A DNA stretch of 64,000 nucleotides from Lachnospiraceae bacterium (GTDB lineage: Bacteria; Bacillota; Clostridia; Lachnospirales; Lachnospiraceae). The DNA lies in contig CABJBK010000008.1 of NCBI GenBank assembly GCA_902363825.1, positions 62,001 through 126,000 on the forward strand, given 5' to 3'. The notes below the pieces were generated by a model. The model made no database searches. It saw only the letters and a list, made by a program, of their open reading frames with translations, and had not been told where the DNA came from. This document shows positions 18,112 through 27,792 of the stretch, piece after piece; position 1 is the first letter of the stretch; the number at the start of each line of letters is the position of its first letter. A program made the translations under genes and the position numbers.

Positions 18112-18996
18112 ATGAACATTCTCGAATATGAAAATTATCAGGAAAAGAAATCGCACGGGGACGTCGCGTTTCCATATACCACCTACCCCTGCTCGATCCC
18201 GCTTGATTTTGCCTCGGTGCCGGTTCACTGGCATGACGAGATGGAGATCATCTATATTAAGAAAGGACGGGGGCTCATCACGGTAGATTTAAAACAGTAT
18301 GTCGTCTCCGCCGGAAGCATCCTTTTTATCATTCCGGGGCAGCTCCACTCGATCGAACAGTACGAACTCGAAAGCATGGAATATGAAAACATCATTTTCA
18401 AGCTCGATATTCTGATCTCCAAACAGACGGATGCCTGTTCAAGTGATTATTTCCAGCCGCTTTTGGATGGCAGGCTGTCCATTCCTACGCTCTTTGAGCC
18501 GGATCACCCCTATTACGCGCCGATCGCTGCCTGCGTGGACGGTGCGGATGAGGTCTGTAAGACCTATCCAAAGGCCTATGAGCTTGCCATCAAGGCGCAG
18601 CTTTTTTTGATGTTCCACATTCTGTTTTCCCAGTGCTGCACCGCCGAGGCTCCGCTCAAGAACCGGAAGTCTCTGGAGAAAATGAAACTCATTATTAAAT
18701 ATGTAGAAAATAATTATATGGAAAAGATTTCGATCGCCGATATGGCAAAAGAAGCGGGACTGAGCCAGTCGCATTTTATGAAATTCTTTAAAAATACCAT
18801 GGGAACCTCTTTCATTGATTACCTCAATGACTACCGGCTCACCATGGTATCGAGACTGCTTGTCTCTTCGGAATCCTCGATCCTCGATATCGCCGCGGAA
18901 TCCGGGTTTGACAATCTTTCTTATTTTAACCGGATGTTCAAAAAACGTTTTGGCATGACGCCAAGGGAATACCGGAAAAAATTTATGGAAAACTAG
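18112..18996 (+). CDS. AraC-family transcriptional regulator with cupin sensor domain
   Basis: The 294-residue protein has an N-terminal cupin-like sensor region with PVHWHDEMEIIYIKKG near residue 40. The C-terminal AraC double helix-turn-helix includes ISIADMAKEAGLSQSHFMKF and the signature GFDNLSYFNRMFKKRFGMTP. AraC members with a cupin usually sense sugars or related metabolites. AGGAGG lies 12 nt before the ATG at 18112. It is divergent from glgP, which suggests a carbohydrate link, but this is inference. Its stop overlaps that of the convergent EamA gene by 4 nt. Confidence 0.9.
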   Translation: MNILEYENYQEKKSHGDVAFPYTTYPCSIPLDFASVPVHWHDEMEIIYIKKGRGLITVDLKQYVVSAGSILFIIPGQLHSIEQYELESMEYENIIFKLDILISKQTDACSSDYFQPLLDGRLSIPTLFEPDHPYYAPIAACVDGADEVCKTYPKAYELAIKAQLFLMFHILFSQCCTAEAPLKNRKSLEKMKLIIKYVENNYMEKISIADMAKEAGLSQSHFMKFFKNTMGTSFIDYLNDYRLTMVSRLLVSSESSILDIAAESGFDNLSYFNRMFKKRFGMTPREYRKKFMEN

Positions 18997-19874
18997 GCAT
19001 TTTCCTTCTTTTTCCCCAATTTCCCGTTATTATATAAAAACATCACCACTGCCATCGCAAGGATCACCACATAGCCAAAGATGCTGTACGCATCCGGCAC
19101 CTGGCCAAACAGGAAGAATCCGATGATCGCGGTAAATATGATCTGGGAATAGTCGTAGACCGATATTTCCCGCGCCGGCGCATGAAAGTAAGCTGCCGTG
19201 ATACAGAACTGTCCGCTGGTCGCGGCTGCTCCCGCAAGCAGGAGATATAAAAGCTGCATTGCGCTTATCGGCTCAAAGTTAAGGATCATGAGCGGTAATG
19301 TTGTAAGGCAGGAAAACGCGGAAAAGAAAAAGATGATAAGTGACCCGCTGCACTTGCGCTGTCCCAAGACACGCACCATGCTGTAAGCCGCTCCTGCCGC
19401 GATCCCTCCGCAAAGACCGGCAAGGGACGCAACGAGGTTTGCATTCGCGAAAGTCGGTTTTATGATAAACAGACTGCCGATAAACGCGCCAGCCACGCAG
19501 ATTCCCTGTACCAGTGTCAGATCCTCTTTTAAGATCAGATAGGAAAAGAGGATGACAAAAAACGGTGACATCTTATTTAACATATTCGCGTCTGAAAGCA
19601 CCAGATGGTCGATCGCGTAAAAGTTTCCCAAAATTCCGATCGTTCCAAACAGCGCGCGCAGGATCAGAAATTTCAGATTGCCCTTTCCCATCACGATCTT
19701 TTCTTTGGAGCGGATCATTGTAAATGCCGCCACGCCCACCGCCACAAGGTTACGGAAAAAGCTCTTCTCCACAGAAGGGAGATCTCCCGCAAGACGCACA
19801 AACGTGCTCATCCATGCAAATGAAAACGCGGAGAGCACAATAAACAGAATACCCAGATTTTTATTTTTTTCCAT
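18993..19874 (-). CDS. EamA/DMT-family transporter
   Basis: The 293-residue protein has about ten hydrophobic segments and two EamA repeats of five helices each (for example residues 1-135 and 150-285), the drug/metabolite transporter architecture. The second repeat carries the typical PLMILNFEPIS and GYVVILAMAVVMF segments. It would export a small metabolite; the substrate cannot be told. The gene converges on the AraC gene and sits behind the aminotransferase terminator, so it needs its own promoter or readthrough. Confidence 0.85.
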   Translation of the reverse strand: MEKNKNLGILFIVLSAFSFAWMSTFVRLAGDLPSVEKSFFRNLVAVGVAAFTMIRSKEKIVMGKGNLKFLILRALFGTIGILGNFYAIDHLVLSDANMLNKMSPFFVILFSYLILKEDLTLVQGICVAGAFIGSLFIIKPTFANANLVASLAGLCGGIAAGAAYSMVRVLGQRKCSGSLIIFFFSAFSCLTTLPLMILNFEPISAMQLLYLLLAGAAATSGQFCITAAYFHAPAREISVYDYSQIIFTAIIGFFLFGQVPDAYSIFGYVVILAMAVVMFLYNNGKLGKKKENA

Positions 19875-19896
19875 TCCAATCTCCTTTAAGATACAA

Positions 19897-19923
19897 AGCG
19901 GGATTTACTGACGAAATCCCGCT
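19897..19923 (-). other. Second hairpin directly upstream of the EamA gene
   Basis: A perfect 10-bp stem, AGCGGGATTT / AAATCCCGCT, with a 7-nt loop lies between the aminotransferase terminator and the EamA ribosome site, only 23 nt before the start codon. On the minus strand it is followed by TTTGTAT. It could be a second terminator or a leader element. Confidence 0.45.
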
Positions 19924-19936
19924 CCCATAACGTGCC

Positions 19937-19969
19937 AAAAAGAGGATGCCGCGCGGCACCCTCTCTTTT
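19937..19969 (-). terminator. Intrinsic terminator after the aminotransferase gene
   Basis: A GC-rich inverted repeat centred on TGCCGCGCGGCA with GAGG/CCTC extensions is flanked by A and T runs. It lies just after the stop codon at 19972. Confidence 0.75.
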
Positions 19970-19971
19970 CT

Positions 19972-21258
19972 TTATTTTGTTTCCAGTAATTTTTCCACGC
20001 TCGCAAGTTTGACACATACCACAAAGATCTCCGCTGCCATCTTTAAGTCTTCCATGGTCGGGAAAGACGGCGCGATACGGATCACAGAGTCTTTCGGATC
20101 TTTTCCGTATGGGAACGGCGCTCCGGCTCCGGTCAGGGTCACGCCGGCTTCTTTTGCCTTTGCGACGATAGACTTCGCACAGCCCTCTAAGGATTCAAAA
20201 CAGATAAAGTATCCGCCCTTCGGGTTGATCCAGGAACCGATTTCCAGTCCGCCCAGTTCCTCGGAAAGTACCTTTTCTACCATCTCGAACTTCGGACGCA
20301 TGATCGCTGCCTGTTTCATCATCTGCTTTTTCACGCCATCCATGTCTTTGAAGTAGCGCACATGACGGAGCTGGTTTACCTTGTCATAACCGATGGTCTG
20401 CACGGTAAACTGCTTTTTGATAAACTCAAGGTTTGCTTTGGATGCCGCAAGTGCCGCAACACCGCCGCCCGCGAAGCTGATCTTGGATGTGGAGCAGAAT
20501 TCGTAAACCATATCCGGATTTCCTGCTTTTTCGCACTCACTTAAAATATCAAGGATCTCATCCTGGTCATCTTCATATAAATGATGTACCACATAAGCGT
20601 TGTCCCAGAAGATACGGAAGTCTTCTGCCGCCGGTTTTAATGCCGCGAATCTCTTTACCACTTCATCCGAATAGGAGATTCCCTGCGGATTGGAGTATTT
20701 TGGTACACACCAGATTCCCTTTACCGCCGCGTCTTCGGAAACGTATTGCTCTACCAGATCCATATCCGGTCCTTCCGCTGTCATCGGAATATTGATCATT
20801 TCGATGCCAAAGAACTCCGTTACTTTAAAATGTCTGTCATATCCAGGTACCGGACAGAGGAATTTGACTTTGTCCAGTTTGCACCACGGTGTGCTTCCCA
20901 TCACACCATGGGTCATGGAGCGGGAAACGGTATCATACATGATATTTAAGCTGGCATTTCCATAAACCAGAACATTATCCGGGTTCACGCCCATCATGCC
21001 TGCCATAAAACGTTTTGCTTCCGGGATTCCATCCATTCCGCCATAATTTCTGCAGTCAGTTCCATCCTCGCTGTGCAGATCCGCACTGCTGTTTAACACA
21101 TCCATCATCGGCATCGTGAGATCTAACTGTTCCTCCGATGGTTTTCCTCTTGCCATGTTAAGAGAAAGTCCTCTCTTCTGCCACTCCTTGTAGGCCGCCT
21201 CAAGGCTTTCTTTTTCCTTACATAATTCCTCTTTTGTCATTTCCTGATATGACTGCAT
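19972..21258 (-). CDS. Class I/II PLP aminotransferase (aspartate aminotransferase subgroup Ic type), paralogue 1
   Basis: The 428-residue protein belongs to the fold-type I aminotransferases, in the group carrying the Asp_aminotransf (PF12897) type domain. Visible features are LSLNMARGKPSEEQL at the N-terminus, GTDCRNYGGMDG, the aspartate-loop segment RIFWDNAYVVHHLY, the likely PLP-lysine in YEFCSTSKISFAGGG, and the carboxylate-binding RIAPSFP. Aspartate or glutamate transamination is the likely reaction. The ATG at 21258 follows GAGGAGG with 8-nt spacing. A second copy lies at 50850-52130. Confidence 0.85.
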   Translation of the reverse strand: MQSYQEMTKEELCKEKESLEAAYKEWQKRGLSLNMARGKPSEEQLDLTMPMMDVLNSSADLHSEDGTDCRNYGGMDGIPEAKRFMAGMMGVNPDNVLVYGNASLNIMYDTVSRSMTHGVMGSTPWCKLDKVKFLCPVPGYDRHFKVTEFFGIEMINIPMTAEGPDMDLVEQYVSEDAAVKGIWCVPKYSNPQGISYSDEVVKRFAALKPAAEDFRIFWDNAYVVHHLYEDDQDEILDILSECEKAGNPDMVYEFCSTSKISFAGGGVAALAASKANLEFIKKQFTVQTIGYDKVNQLRHVRYFKDMDGVKKQMMKQAAIMRPKFEMVEKVLSEELGGLEIGSWINPKGGYFICFESLEGCAKSIVAKAKEAGVTLTGAGAPFPYGKDPKDSVIRIAPSFPTMEDLKMAAEIFVVCVKLASVEKLLETK

Positions 21259-21288
21259 AATTGAATCCTCCTCGTGCTTCACACTCTG

Positions 21289-22629
21289 TTAGTTCTGTTC
21301 GGATGATCCGGCTGATTCCCGAAGCATCTTTAAATGAGCTTTTATATCTTTTTCATACCCGATGTCCGTTGGATGATAAAATTTCACATCCTCCATGCCA
21401 TCCGGCAGATATTGCTGGTTTACATAATGGTTCGGATAAGAATGGGCATATTTGTATCCCACGCCATGTCCCAGTTTTCCCGCTGATTTGTAGTGGGAAT
21501 CCTGTAAATGAACCGGAACCGCTCCGGTTTTATGACTCTTAATATAGGAAAGCGCCTCATCCACTGCCATATACGATGCATTGCTCTTTGGCGCGCTCGC
21601 CACATAGGTGACTGCCTCCGCCAATATGATGCGTGCCTCCGGCATTCCGATGCGTTCGACTGCTGTTGCAGCAGCCGCCGCGACTGTAAGCGCGTTCGGA
21701 TCTGCCATTCCCACATCCTCCGCCGCACAGATCATGATCCTGCGCGAGATAAAGCGGATATCCTCTCCCGCGTAAAGCATCCGCGCGAGATAATAAAGCG
21801 CCGCATCCGGGTCGGAACCACGCATACTCTTGATAAACGCGGAAATCGTATCATAGTGGTTATCCCCGCTCTTATCGTAACGCACCACCCGTTTCTGGAT
21901 GCATTCCTGGGCGACCTCCAATGTGATATGGATGATCCCGTCCGCACTCCGCTCTGTCGTCAGAATTCCAAGCTCAATGGCAGTAAGCGCCGCACGCGCA
22001 TCCCCGTTTGCCACATCCGCCAAAAATTCCAGTGCGTCATCATCCATTTTCGCGTTGTACGCCCCCATGCCTTTTTCTCTGTCCGAAACGGCACGGCAAA
22101 GCAATGTCTTGATATCTTCTTTTCCAAGTGCGCGCAGCTCAAAGATCACCGAGCGGGACAAAAGCGCCCCGTTTACCTCAAAATACGGATTCTCCGTGGT
22201 GGCTCCGATCAGAATGATCGTGCCGTCCTCCACATACGGAAGCAGATAATCCTGCTGTCCCTTGTTGAACCGGTGGATCTCATCGATGAACAGGATCGTC
22301 TTTTTCCCGTACATTCCCTGATTGTTCTTCGCCTTTTCGATCACATCCTCCATATCCTTTTTGCCGGCGCTGGTCGCATTGATCTGCATGAAATCCGCGC
22401 TGGTCGTATGGGCGATCACCTTCGCAAGCGTTGTCTTTCCAGTTCCCGGAGGTCCGTAAAAAATGATCGAGCTTAATTTGTCCGCCTTGATCGCGCGGTA
22501 GAGCAGCTTATCTTTTCCTATGATATGCTGCTGTCCGACAACCTCATCTAAGGTCGTCGGCCGTAAACGGCTCGCGAGCGGTGCCTCTTTTTCCATATTC
22601 TGCTCTCTCATGTAATCGAACAAATCCAT
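21289..22629 (-). CDS. rarA: Replication-associated recombination protein A (RarA/MgsA), AAA+ ATPase
   Basis: The 446-residue protein acts at stalled replication forks. It has RPTTLDEVVGQ near residue 25, Walker A FYGPPGTGKTT near residue 58, the Walker B/sensor FIDEIHRFNKGQQD near residue 110, and the C-terminal MgsA domain with SMRGSDPDAALYYLARM. The length is normal. It lies 30 nt upstream of the aminotransferase gene. Confidence 0.93.
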   Translation of the reverse strand: MDLFDYMREQNMEKEAPLASRLRPTTLDEVVGQQHIIGKDKLLYRAIKADKLSSIIFYGPPGTGKTTLAKVIAHTTSADFMQINATSAGKKDMEDVIEKAKNNQGMYGKKTILFIDEIHRFNKGQQDYLLPYVEDGTIILIGATTENPYFEVNGALLSRSVIFELRALGKEDIKTLLCRAVSDREKGMGAYNAKMDDDALEFLADVANGDARAALTAIELGILTTERSADGIIHITLEVAQECIQKRVVRYDKSGDNHYDTISAFIKSMRGSDPDAALYYLARMLYAGEDIRFISRRIMICAAEDVGMADPNALTVAAAAATAVERIGMPEARIILAEAVTYVASAPKSNASYMAVDEALSYIKSHKTGAVPVHLQDSHYKSAGKLGHGVGYKYAHSYPNHYVNQQYLPDGMEDVKFYHPTDIGYEKDIKAHLKMLRESAGSSEQN

Positions 22630-22761
22630 ATTTTCCCTCTTATGCGTACATGTGTCTGCTTCCCACTGACACTATGGTCAAAAAAATATCACTCACATTA
22701 AGATACGACACTTTTTTTCTCATTACAATAGAAAATTATATTTTCTCCAATATGACGATAT

Positions 22762-23448
22762 TTACTCAAAAATCAATTCATCGACTGTGACAAATTCATA
22801 ACCGTCCTGTTTCATTTTATCGATCAGATCGAGGGCTGCCGTCACGCTGGTCGCATAGGCATCATGCATTAAAATGATCTCGCCGTCCTTTGCCTTCCCG
22901 AGTACCTTGCTCTCAATGCTTGCCACATTCTGCACTTCCCAGTCCCTGGTATCGATGTCCCAGAGTGTCACGATCATATTCATATCTTCGTCCAGTTTGT
23001 TTTTCACACTTCCAAACGGCGGGCGCAGATATTCCGGATATTCGCCGGTCACTTTGTAGATCGCGTCATTCGTCTTTTTTATCTGGGTACACGCCTCCGA
23101 TTCACACAGCGCGCCCAGATTCACATGGTCGTACGAATGATTGCCGATCAGATGCCCTTCCTCGTGCATCCGCTTTACAATATCCGGATATAATTCCACC
23201 TGGTTTCCAAGCAGAAAAAAGGTGGCCTTTACCTCCCGGTCCTTCAATCCGTCCAGCAGCTTTTCTGTGTATTCGGGATTTGGGCCGTCATCAAAGGTAA
23301 GCGCCACCCGCTTTGTCTCTTCCTGTATCATCTCATTCCTCTTTCCGGTCTCGACCGCCGCGTTTAAAAAACGCTGCTGAAAGACGAGACACAATAAAAA
23401 TACTGCCATAACGCAGTCAAAAAATACCACGATCCGAACCCGTTTCAT
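22762..23448 (-). CDS. Polysaccharide deacetylase (NodB domain), membrane-anchored
   Basis: An uncleaved-looking N-terminal membrane segment (residues 5-25) is followed by a NodB homology domain. The catalytic/metal motif TFDDGPNPEYT lies near residue 51, the zinc histidines in GNHSYDHVN near residue 102, and RPPFGSVKN is motif 3. The 228-residue protein would deacetylate a cell-wall or spore polysaccharide outside the membrane. It follows clpB after a strong terminator and so is probably transcribed separately. Confidence 0.9.
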   Translation of the reverse strand: MKRVRIVVFFDCVMAVFLLCLVFQQRFLNAAVETGKRNEMIQEETKRVALTFDDGPNPEYTEKLLDGLKDREVKATFFLLGNQVELYPDIVKRMHEEGHLIGNHSYDHVNLGALCESEACTQIKKTNDAIYKVTGEYPEYLRPPFGSVKNKLDEDMNMIVTLWDIDTRDWEVQNVASIESKVLGKAKDGEIILMHDAYATSVTAALDLIDKMKQDGYEFVTVDELIFE

Positions 23449-23450
23449 AA

Positions 23451-23517
23451 AAAAAATCCTGCTTTCCCTGTCTCAATAGTTTATGACACAGGGAATGTAC
23501 ACCATGCAGGATTTTTC
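23451..23517 (-). terminator. Terminator after clpB (double hairpin)
   Basis: Outer arms AAAAATCCTGC / GCAGGATTTTT enclose a second stem TCCCTGT / ACAGGGA, ending in a T run in both directions. It is 12 nt after the clpB stop. Confidence 0.8.
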
Positions 23518-23528
23518 TTATTTATCAC

Positions 23529-26120
23529 TTAGTTCTTTTGTTTTGCGGATGCCTTTAAGGTACCATCCACCACATCGATCGCAATCGTATCCCCGGCTCT
23601 CACTTCATCCGCGAGGATCAGTTTTGCCGCGAGTGTCTCAACGGTCTTTTGCAGATAACGCTTTAACGGTCTTGCGCCGTAGGTCGGATCATATCCGTGT
23701 GCCACGACATATTCTTCCGCCGCCGGCGTAAGTGCCACGGAGATCTCCTTGTCTTCGAGTCTGTGGTTTAAGTCATCCATCAGCAAGTGGATGATATTTC
23801 CGATATTGTCCTTGGTGAGCGGCTTGAACATGATGATCTCATCCAGACGGTTCAAAAACTCCGGTCTGAAATGACCACGCAGCTCATTCATAACCGCTTC
23901 CTCGCACTCCGGATTGATATTGCCGTTTTCGTCAATGCCCTCCAGCAGATGTGCGGAGCCAAGGTTTGATGTCATAATGAGGATCGTGTTCTTAAAGTCC
24001 ACGGTTCTGCCCTGGGAATCGGTGATACGTCCGTCATCCAGCACCTGAAGCAGGATATTGAATACATCCGGATGCGCTTTTTCCACCTCATCAAACAGTA
24101 CGACCGAGTACGGTTTTCTTCTGACTGCCTCGGTGAGCTGTCCGCCCTCTTCATAGCCTACATATCCCGGAGGCGCTCCGATCAGACGGGACACGGAATA
24201 TTTCTCCATGTACTCACTCATATCAAGACGTACCATGTTGCTCTCATCATCAAACAGGCTCGCCGCCAGTGCTTTGGCAAGCTCCGTTTTTCCGACACCG
24301 GTAGGTCCGAGGAACAGAAACGAACCGATCGGCTTGGTCGGGTCTTTGATGCCCGCTTTGGAACGGATGATCGCCTCAGTCACTTTTGTGACGCCCTCAT
24401 CCTGTCCGACGACCCGTTTGTGCAGTTCTTCATCGAGATGCAGGGTCTTGTTTCTCTCGCTCTCATTTAATTTTGCAACCGGAATGCCTGTCCAGCGGGA
24501 AATGATACGCGCGATCTCCTCATCCGTCACACTCTCATGTACCAGAGAGAGGTCCTCGTTTTTCACCTTGTCTTCCTCGATGGCAAGCTGTTCCTCTAAC
24601 TGCGGCAGTCTGCCGTACTGTAATTCCGCCGCTTTATTTAAATCATAATTCTGTTTTGCCTGCTCGATCTCCTTGCGCAGTCCCTCCAGCTCTTCTCTTA
24701 ATTTCTGGACTTTTTCGACTGCCTTCTTTTCGTTATCCCACTGCGCCTTTTTGGTATCAAACTCGGTGCGCAGATCCGCCAGTTCTTTCTGCAGGTTTTC
24801 CAGACGCTCTTTGCTTAAGTGGTCTTCTTCCTTCTTTAATGCCGTCTCCTCGATCTCCATCTGCATCACACGGCGGTGCAGTTCATCAAGTTCGGTCGGC
24901 ATGGAATCCAGTTCCGTCTTAATGAGCGCACATGCCTCATCCACAAGATCGATCGCTTTATCCGGCAGGAAACGATCCGAAATATAACGGTTCGAGAGCA
25001 CTGCTGCGGATACTAACGCAGAGTCTGTGATCTTTACTCCGTGGAATACTTCATAGCGCTCCTTTAAGCCACGCAGGATCGAAATCGTATCCTCAACGGT
25101 CGGCTCATCCACCATGACTGGCTGGAAACGACGTTCGAGCGCCGCATCTTTTTCAATGTATTCGCGGTACTCATCGAGTGTCGTCGCGCCGATACAATGC
25201 AGTTCACCTCTTGCAAGCATCGGTTTTAACAGCTGTCCCGCATCCATCGCGCCATCTGTCTTGCCAGCGCCCACGATCGTATGCAGCTCATCAATAAATA
25301 AGATGATCTGTCCCTCGGATTTTTTGATTTCATCAAGAACCGCTTTTAAACGTTCCTCAAATTCACCACGGTATTTCGCTCCGGCTACTAAGGCGCCCAT
25401 ATCAAGCGCAAACAGTTTTTTGTCCTTTAAGCCCTCCGGCACATCGCCTCTTACGATACGCTGCGCAAGTCCTTCTACAACTGCGGTTTTACCGACACCG
25501 GGTTCACCGATCAAAACCGGATTGTTCTTGGTCTTTCTCGAAAGGATCCGAACCACATTCCGGATCTCGGAATCCCTGCCGATGACCGGGTCAAGCTTCT
25601 GGTCTCGCGCGCGCTCCACCATGTCGTAACCGTATTTTTCCAGTGTATCATACGTTGCCTCCGGGTTGTCGGACGTCACACGCTGGTTGCCACGAACCGT
25701 GGAAAGTGCCTGTAAAAAGCGCTCCTTGGTAATGCCAAACTCCTTAAAGAGTTCTTTCATTGCCTTGTTCGGATATTTCAATAAGGTAAGGAACAGATGC
25801 TCCACGGAAACGTATTCATCGCCCATGCGCTTTGCCTCATCCTCCGCGCTGATCAAAACCTTGTTCAGATCCTGTCCGATGTAGACCTGTCCGCCGGATA
25901 CCTTTACCCGTTCCGCGAGCTTACTCTCGGCACTGTTTAAAAAGTATTCCTTGTTGATCTCCATTTTCTCGATCAGCTTTAAGATCAGGCCGTCTTCCTG
26001 ACGCAGCAGAGCGACTAAGAGATGTTCCTGCTCAATCTCCTGATTTCCGTATTCATATGCTAATTTTTCACAATCATTGATTGCTTCCACTGATTTCTGT
26101 GTAAATTTCTGGATATTCAT
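23529..26120 (-). CDS. clpB: ATP-dependent disaggregase ClpB
   Basis: ClpB rescues aggregated proteins with DnaK. The 863-residue length is standard. It has the N-terminal Clp repeats (residues 1-145), Walker A1 GEPGVGKT near residue 204, the long coiled-coil middle domain (about 405-525, rich in Glu/Lys/Leu), and Walker A2 GPTGVGKT near residue 605. AGGAGG precedes the ATG. Upstream is a sigma-A promoter whose -35 box is embedded in a CIRCE operator, so HrcA repression is expected. The block beyond that promoter is a mobile-element remnant. Confidence 0.96.
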   Translation of the reverse strand: MNIQKFTQKSVEAINDCEKLAYEYGNQEIEQEHLLVALLRQEDGLILKLIEKMEINKEYFLNSAESKLAERVKVSGGQVYIGQDLNKVLISAEDEAKRMGDEYVSVEHLFLTLLKYPNKAMKELFKEFGITKERFLQALSTVRGNQRVTSDNPEATYDTLEKYGYDMVERARDQKLDPVIGRDSEIRNVVRILSRKTKNNPVLIGEPGVGKTAVVEGLAQRIVRGDVPEGLKDKKLFALDMGALVAGAKYRGEFEERLKAVLDEIKKSEGQIILFIDELHTIVGAGKTDGAMDAGQLLKPMLARGELHCIGATTLDEYREYIEKDAALERRFQPVMVDEPTVEDTISILRGLKERYEVFHGVKITDSALVSAAVLSNRYISDRFLPDKAIDLVDEACALIKTELDSMPTELDELHRRVMQMEIEETALKKEEDHLSKERLENLQKELADLRTEFDTKKAQWDNEKKAVEKVQKLREELEGLRKEIEQAKQNYDLNKAAELQYGRLPQLEEQLAIEEDKVKNEDLSLVHESVTDEEIARIISRWTGIPVAKLNESERNKTLHLDEELHKRVVGQDEGVTKVTEAIIRSKAGIKDPTKPIGSFLFLGPTGVGKTELAKALAASLFDDESNMVRLDMSEYMEKYSVSRLIGAPPGYVGYEEGGQLTEAVRRKPYSVVLFDEVEKAHPDVFNILLQVLDDGRITDSQGRTVDFKNTILIMTSNLGSAHLLEGIDENGNINPECEEAVMNELRGHFRPEFLNRLDEIIMFKPLTKDNIGNIIHLLMDDLNHRLEDKEISVALTPAAEEYVVAHGYDPTYGARPLKRYLQKTVETLAAKLILADEVRAGDTIAIDVVDGTLKASAKQKN

Positions 26121-26184
26121 GATATTTCCTCCTTCCTATCCAAATCATAGGGTTATTGCTAACCTTTTTCTTTGTTCTAGTGTA

Positions 26185-26227
26185 GGTATATCACGTTTTG
26201 TTAGCACTGTCAATAGGTGAGTGCTAA
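26185..26227 (-). promoter_or_regulatory. clpB promoter overlapped by a CIRCE (HrcA) operator
   Basis: CIRCE occupies 26201-26227: TTAGCACTG, 9 nt, GAGTGCTAA, differing from the consensus inverted repeat in one base. The minus strand shows -35 TTGACA (26208-26213) inside the operator and -10 TATACC (26185-26190), with 17-nt spacing. HrcA bound here would block polymerase directly. The same arrangement is found before hsp20 at 40349-40391. The transcription start would be near 26178, about 60 nt from the start codon. Confidence 0.9.
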
Positions 26228-26229
26228 TT
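26210..26229 (+). repeat. Left copy of a 20-bp imperfect direct repeat (candidate att site)
   Basis: This segment matches 34001-34020 at 19 of 20 positions, with a perfect 15-bp core AGGTGAGTGCTAATT. It includes the distal half and spacer of the clpB CIRCE. The two copies bracket the integrase, potassium and tnpV block in the same orientation. Confidence 0.5.
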
Positions 26230-26251
26230 ATTTTGTGAAGATTTTGTGAAG
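26230..26251. repeat. Tandem 11-bp repeat upstream of the clpB CIRCE
   Basis: ATTTTGTGAAG occurs twice without a gap, immediately upstream of the clpB operator. A similar TTTTGTGAATTTTGTGTGAA follows the hsp20 CIRCE at 40392-40412. Read on the coding strand both promoters have TTCACAAAAT-like repeats above the CIRCE, which could be an UP element or the site of a second regulator. Confidence 0.5.
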
Positions 26252-26392
26252 CCTTGATTTTACAGACTTCACAGGGATTTTCACTTGCTTTCGCACTCGA
26301 TTTTCTTGATTTGACCACATTTTTACCACAAATTCTTGGAAAAATATATTCGTCTGATTTTCTTACCACATTTTACGACGACGACTTATGAT

Positions 26393-27037
26393 TTATACCA
26401 CAGCAGGTACGGTTTCTGGCAGGTTCATTTTAGACATCTCGTTCTCCACATGAGACTTCTCTGCAATATGATTGTAGACATTCATTGTGATCTGTGCATC
26501 TGAATGGCCCATCACATACTGCATAACTTTAGGATTGACATTGTTCTCACCCAATCTGGTACATCCCGTATGACGAAGAGTATGCGATGAAATGGGAGGC
26601 ATCAGGTTCAGCTCTCTCTGTTTACGGAACGCATCATATACCATCTGTGTCATAGGAATGTCTCTGATTCCTGCATCCGTTTTAGTTTCTGAATCATGGA
26701 AACAATATCCTTCATCACCTTCATAATACACAAGCTGTCCACCTACATGAATCTCCCGGTTCTTCATATCCACATCTGACCAGGTTAAACCAATGGTCTC
26801 ACTCACTCTCAGACAAGCCCCATAATCTCCAAGTGTTCCAGTTACCGGATTCTTACGGATAATCCCGTCTTCCACTGCCAGTTCAAAACTGGGATTCAAT
26901 AAACCATAAAGGCCTTTGATCGTGCTATGTGCCAGTCCTTCATCTGACAATGCTGAAAAGAACGTCCTTACGTGAGATGTCTTAAAATCCACAACACGAA
27001 TGTTTCCCAAAGTATTTCGTATCCGGTAGTCCCACAT
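26393..27037 (-). pseudogene. Tyrosine recombinase (integrase) remnant
   Basis: The frame encodes 214 residues of a Tn916/ICE-type integrase. The core-binding part (YGLLNPSFELAVEDGIIRKNP) is followed by catalytic-domain pieces: LRVSETIGLTW (Arg I), KTDAGIRDIPM, HTLRHTGCTR (His-x-x-Arg), GHSDAQITM and VYNHI (Tyr). By comparison with the family's usual layout, about 35-40 residues are missing after TLGDYGA and about 60 between RELNLM and PPISSHTLRH. The arm-binding N-terminus is absent upstream of 27037. The nucleophile and activating residues survive, but with two internal deletions and a lost N-terminus the protein should be inactive. Confidence 0.8.
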
Positions 27038-27090
27038 ACGGATACAAATCTATAACTTATATTCCAACTTTAACTATGGTGTTGTGAAGT

Positions 27091-27792
27091 TCACTCAACT
27101 TTCAGCATCCGATACCCCACGCCAATGTGTGTTTGGATATATTGTGGAGAGTTCGGTTCTTTCTCAATTTTTTTACGAAGTGTCGCCATAAACACACGAA
27201 GGGAGGCAATATCATTATCCCAACTACTTCCCCAAATACTTTGCGTAAGGAAAGTATGTGTCAGAACTTTTCCTATATTTCTTGTCAACAGGCAAAGCAA
27301 CTTATATTCAATAGGTGTTAAATGCAACTCTTCTTCATTCAAATAGGCACAACCTGCAACATAATCTACACGAAGTTTTCCGTTTACAAAAACAACCTCT
27401 TCGGCAGGGGATACTTTTTGCATCATCGATAACCTTCTTTGCGTGACTCGTAGTCTGGCAAGCAGTTCCTCAACAGAAAATGGCTTTGTTAAATAATCAT
27501 CTGCACCAGCATCCAACGCATCAATTTTATCGGTATCTTCACTGCGAGCACTGATTACGATAATTGGCATGTTCGACCAAGTACGGATTTTTTTAATAAT
27601 CTCAACACCATCCATATCAGGAAGTCCTAAATCAAGTAAAACAATGTCAGGATTGTGTGAAGATGCTTCTAAAATTGCCGATTGACCATTGGGCGCCGTC
27701 AGATATCGGTATTCGTGCGCTTTCAAGGTTGTTGTAATTAAATTTCTGACAGATGTGTCATCTTCTACAACTAATATTAGTGACTTATTCAT
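27091..27792 (-). CDS. kdpE: KdpE-type response regulator (OmpR family)
   Basis: The 233-residue protein has a receiver domain with acidic pocket VVEDD at residues 8-12, phosphoacceptor Asp54 in VLLDLGLPDMDG and Lys in DDYLTKPF. A C-terminal winged helix follows (about residues 133-230, LTPIEYKLLCLL and GVGYRM). The ATG at 27792 follows GGGGAGG and overlaps the end of kdpD by 8 nt, so the pair is translationally coupled. Its targets here are probably trkH-trkA and kdpD, because matching boxes precede both; no kdpFABC genes are in the window. Confidence 0.9.
   Translation of the reverse strand: MNKSLILVVEDDTSVRNLITTTLKAHEYRYLTAPNGQSAILEASSHNPDIVLLDLGLPDMDGVEIIKKIRTWSNMPIIVISARSEDTDKIDALDAGADDYLTKPFSVEELLARLRVTQRRLSMMQKVSPAEEVVFVNGKLRVDYVAGCAYLNEEELHLTPIEYKLLCLLTRNIGKVLTHTFLTQSIWGSSWDNDIASLRVFMATLRKKIEKEPNSPQYIQTHIGVGYRMLKVE

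Noticed and set aside
17850..18131. Short plus-strand frame upstream of the AraC gene
   Set aside because: It runs through the GC-rich hairpin and has no ribosome site; the region is better explained as an untranslated leader.
21508..22476. Plus-strand frame of 322 codons opposite rarA
   Set aside because: It is antisense to a well-recognised AAA+ gene, is rich in Arg/His/Cys and has no domain or start signal.
26145..26369. Minus-strand frame of 74 codons upstream of clpB
   Set aside because: It spans the CIRCE operator and promoter and has no recognisable product.
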